The position numbers were made by a program, and so were the translations under genes. The notes below the pieces were generated by a model that worked only from the letters and a program-made list of their open reading frames with translations, was not told the origin of the DNA and searched no databases. A stretch of 64,000 nt of DNA. Origin: Yersinia rochesterensis. GTDB taxonomy: Bacteria; Pseudomonadota; Gammaproteobacteria; Enterobacterales; Enterobacteriaceae. Numbering within the stretch: position 1 is the stretch's first letter; each line of letters begins with the position of its first letter. Location of the stretch: positions 1,798,001 through 1,862,000 of the forward strand of contig NZ_CP032482.1 of assembly GCF_003600645.1 (NCBI RefSeq). The letters run 5' to 3'. Below, one piece after another: positions 62,474 through 64,000 of the stretch.

Positions 62474-63082
62474 TCATACCATCTCTTCATGTGACAATGC
62501 CCATAAATACAATGATGCAGTTGTGCCATAAGGCGTGTAGCGGCGGCGATATTGTTCAAAACGTTCTCGCGGTAGCGTTTTGTGGCGATATAAATTCATC
62601 ATACCGCGGCGGATGGCCAAATCTCCCCAACTGAGAATGTCTGGGCGAGAAAGTGAAGAAATAAGCAACATTTCTGCGGTCCAAATACCCACACCATTAA
62701 GATTTGATAGCTGGGAAATAACCTCATTATCGGGTAACTGAGAAATAGCGGATAAATCCAGTGAACCATTGAGTACCGCGTCGGCTGCGCCCTTGATATA
62801 TCCGGCTTTACGCATGGTCATCCCGCAGCCTTGAATTGCTTCTATAGACGCAGCGGCAACCGTGAGCGGTGTCACTGTACCCAATAATGCCAACAGGCGT
62901 GCGTTAACAGTGAGCGCCGCTTTAACTGATATTTGCTGGTCAACGATATTTCTGATTAATGCAGCAAACAAATCCGGTGATAATGGGCGGGCTATCATTC
63001 CGAGCCGCTCAATAGCCGCCGCCATCTTTTTGTCCCGCCGCTTAAGATGATTAATCTCTATCTCACCGTAGTTGTAGAACAT
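62474..63082 (-). CDS. DNA-3-methyladenine glycosylase II (HhH-GPD family, AlkA-like)
   Basis: 202-aa base-excision repair enzyme that would remove alkylated purines. The helix-hairpin-helix is LSNLNGVGIWTAEMLLI, followed by the catalytic Asp in WGDLAIRRGM. The N-terminal DLFAALIRNIVDQQISVKAA is the usual family helix. It lacks the N-terminal domain of E. coli AlkA (282 aa), so it belongs to the short single-domain group. ATG at 63082 has GGAG 7 nt upstream; the frame is open 14 codons further upstream. Confidence 0.85.
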   Translation of the reverse strand: MFYNYGEIEINHLKRRDKKMAAAIERLGMIARPLSPDLFAALIRNIVDQQISVKAALTVNARLLALLGTVTPLTVAAASIEAIQGCGMTMRKAGYIKGAADAVLNGSLDLSAISQLPDNEVISQLSNLNGVGIWTAEMLLISSLSRPDILSWGDLAIRRGMMNLYRHKTLPRERFEQYRRRYTPYGTTASLYLWALSHEEMV

Positions 63083-63163
63083 TCGCTGACTCCAATAAAA
63101 ACCTCTCAAGATGAGATTTAGCATAGCGTTACTGTTCAGCCATTACTCTCTCTTTCTTGTCTT

Positions 63164-64000
63164 TTAAACAGTTTCTGCCAGCGAAATATCCTGGTTGCCA
63201 AGTTTTTGCAGTAAAGCTGAAATATCAATATTATCTACTTTATCGGCTTGCAGGTAGGTAATGGCGTATTCCTGCCAGATGCCGGATTGTAGGAATAAAA
63301 TAAACAGTTCTCTATCCAGGTGATTTTCATTCACCATATTTAGCATAATATTCAGTGCTTCGGATAATAACTTTCCTGGTTTATAAGGGCGGTCGGCTGC
63401 GGTCAGGGCTTCAAATACATCGGCAATAGCCATCATTCGTACTGGAATACTCATCTGTTTATAAGTGAGTTGGCAAGGATATCCTTTACCGTCCATGCGC
63501 TCATGATGCCCACCAGCAATAGCGGCTACATTTGCCATGGTGCGCGGGAAAGGCAGTTTTTTGAGCATCACAATTGTTTGCATAATGTGTTCATTAATTT
63601 TATAGCGGTCTTCTTCTGTCAATGTTCCACGCCGAATACTGAGGTTATAAATCTCACCTCGGTTATAAAGCAAAGTCGGTTCTGGTACTTTGAAATCATA
63701 ATATTCCTTGCGCTTATTGTTACTATCTCGGTAAATGAGATGTTCTTCCTTATCTGCCAGCATCGGTTCTAGCGCGGGTATTGAGGCAACTGGCTGTCGA
63801 GCTTTACGCTCGCGTTCTTCGTGAGCAATACCGACATTATCATCTAATGTGCGAGTCCAGTGATACCCGGCAATGTGCTGGATACGCGCTATGGCGTCAT
63901 CGGACATAAATTCACCGCCGATATTACAGTGCGCGATAAAGTAAAAGTCATCATCCAACTGACGCAATTCAGCCACCAATAATTGTTGTTCAGTGTCATT
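63164..64000 (-). CDS. HD-GYP domain cyclic-di-GMP phosphodiesterase, 5' part beyond the window
   Basis: At least 278 codons are open to the window edge, with no start visible. The C-terminal metal-binding half is clear: INEHIMQTI, then HHERMDGKGYP and the following ADVFEALTAADRPYKPGK. The usual HD doublet should lie about 150 or more residues before the HHE motif. In this subtype a long insert (ending VPEPTLLYNRGEIYNLSIRRG) separates the two, so HD is expected outside the window. Such enzymes hydrolyse c-di-GMP, which in enterics favours motility; a link to the neighbouring flagellar block is inferred only from proximity. Confidence 0.8.
   Translation of the reverse strand, partial: NDTEQQLLVAELRQLDDDFYFIAHCNIGGEFMSDDAIARIQHIAGYHWTRTLDDNVGIAHEERERKARQPVASIPALEPMLADKEEHLIYRDSNNKRKEYYDFKVPEPTLLYNRGEIYNLSIRRGTLTEEDRYKINEHIMQTIVMLKKLPFPRTMANVAAIAGGHHERMDGKGYPCQLTYKQMSIPVRMMAIADVFEALTAADRPYKPGKLLSEALNIMLNMVNENHLDRELFILFLQSGIWQEYAITYLQADKVDNIDISALLQKLGNQDISLAETV

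Overview
The window reads as a chromosomal segment of a Yersinia species, probably of the Y. enterocolitica type. The evidence is a Kdo 3-hydroxylase gene, YlaC, DsrB and UspC homologues, Enterobacterales-type motility genes, and three ERIC repeats. flhD is intact, unlike the frameshifted copy known from Y. pestis. I cannot settle the species from sequence alone. No tRNA, rRNA or CRISPR array was seen.

Bases 1-17.7 kb are a mixed accessory/core stretch. It starts with an IS10-type element (IS4 family) cut by the left window edge. Then come kdoO, an Lrp/AsnC regulator, ylaC, a quinone oxidoreductase, and a lacI-lacZ pair. The lac pair has an operator very close to E. coli lac O1 but no permease or transacetylase gene. 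Next are a CspC/CspE-like cold-shock gene, dsrB, a chemoreceptor, and the mgtC-mgtB magnesium/virulence locus. mgtC is preceded by a consensus PhoP box and a leader with a short ORF and stem-loops. A curA remnant and uspC follow.

Bases 17.7-62 kb are an almost complete flagellar and chemotaxis regulon in one block. It runs flhDC, motAB-cheAW, tsr-tap-cheRBYZ, flhBAE, then flgN-flgM-flgA (minus) divergent from flgBCDEFGHIJ-KL (plus), then the fli genes fliF to fliR (minus) divergent from fliE (plus). FlhDC would turn on the hook-basal-body (class 2) operons. FliA (sigma-28) would turn on the late operons. Near-consensus sigma-28 promoters lie before motA (inside flhC), tsr, flgM and flgK, with a weaker candidate before the isolated chemoreceptor at 10.7-12.4 kb. 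Flagellin (fliC), fliD, fliS, fliT and fliA are not in the window.

The block is interrupted by a non-flagellar subtilisin-like peptidase between cheZ and flhB, by an antisense gene for a 51-residue secreted microprotein overlapping the end of flhE, and by three ERIC elements, one of which separates fliK from fliL. The right end holds a small secreted Cys-containing protein, an AlkA-type DNA glycosylase and the 3' part of an HD-GYP phosphodiesterase cut by the window edge. The least explained parts are the peptidase gene, the secreted microprotein, the leader-type short ORFs at mgtC/mgtB, and the permease-less lac locus.
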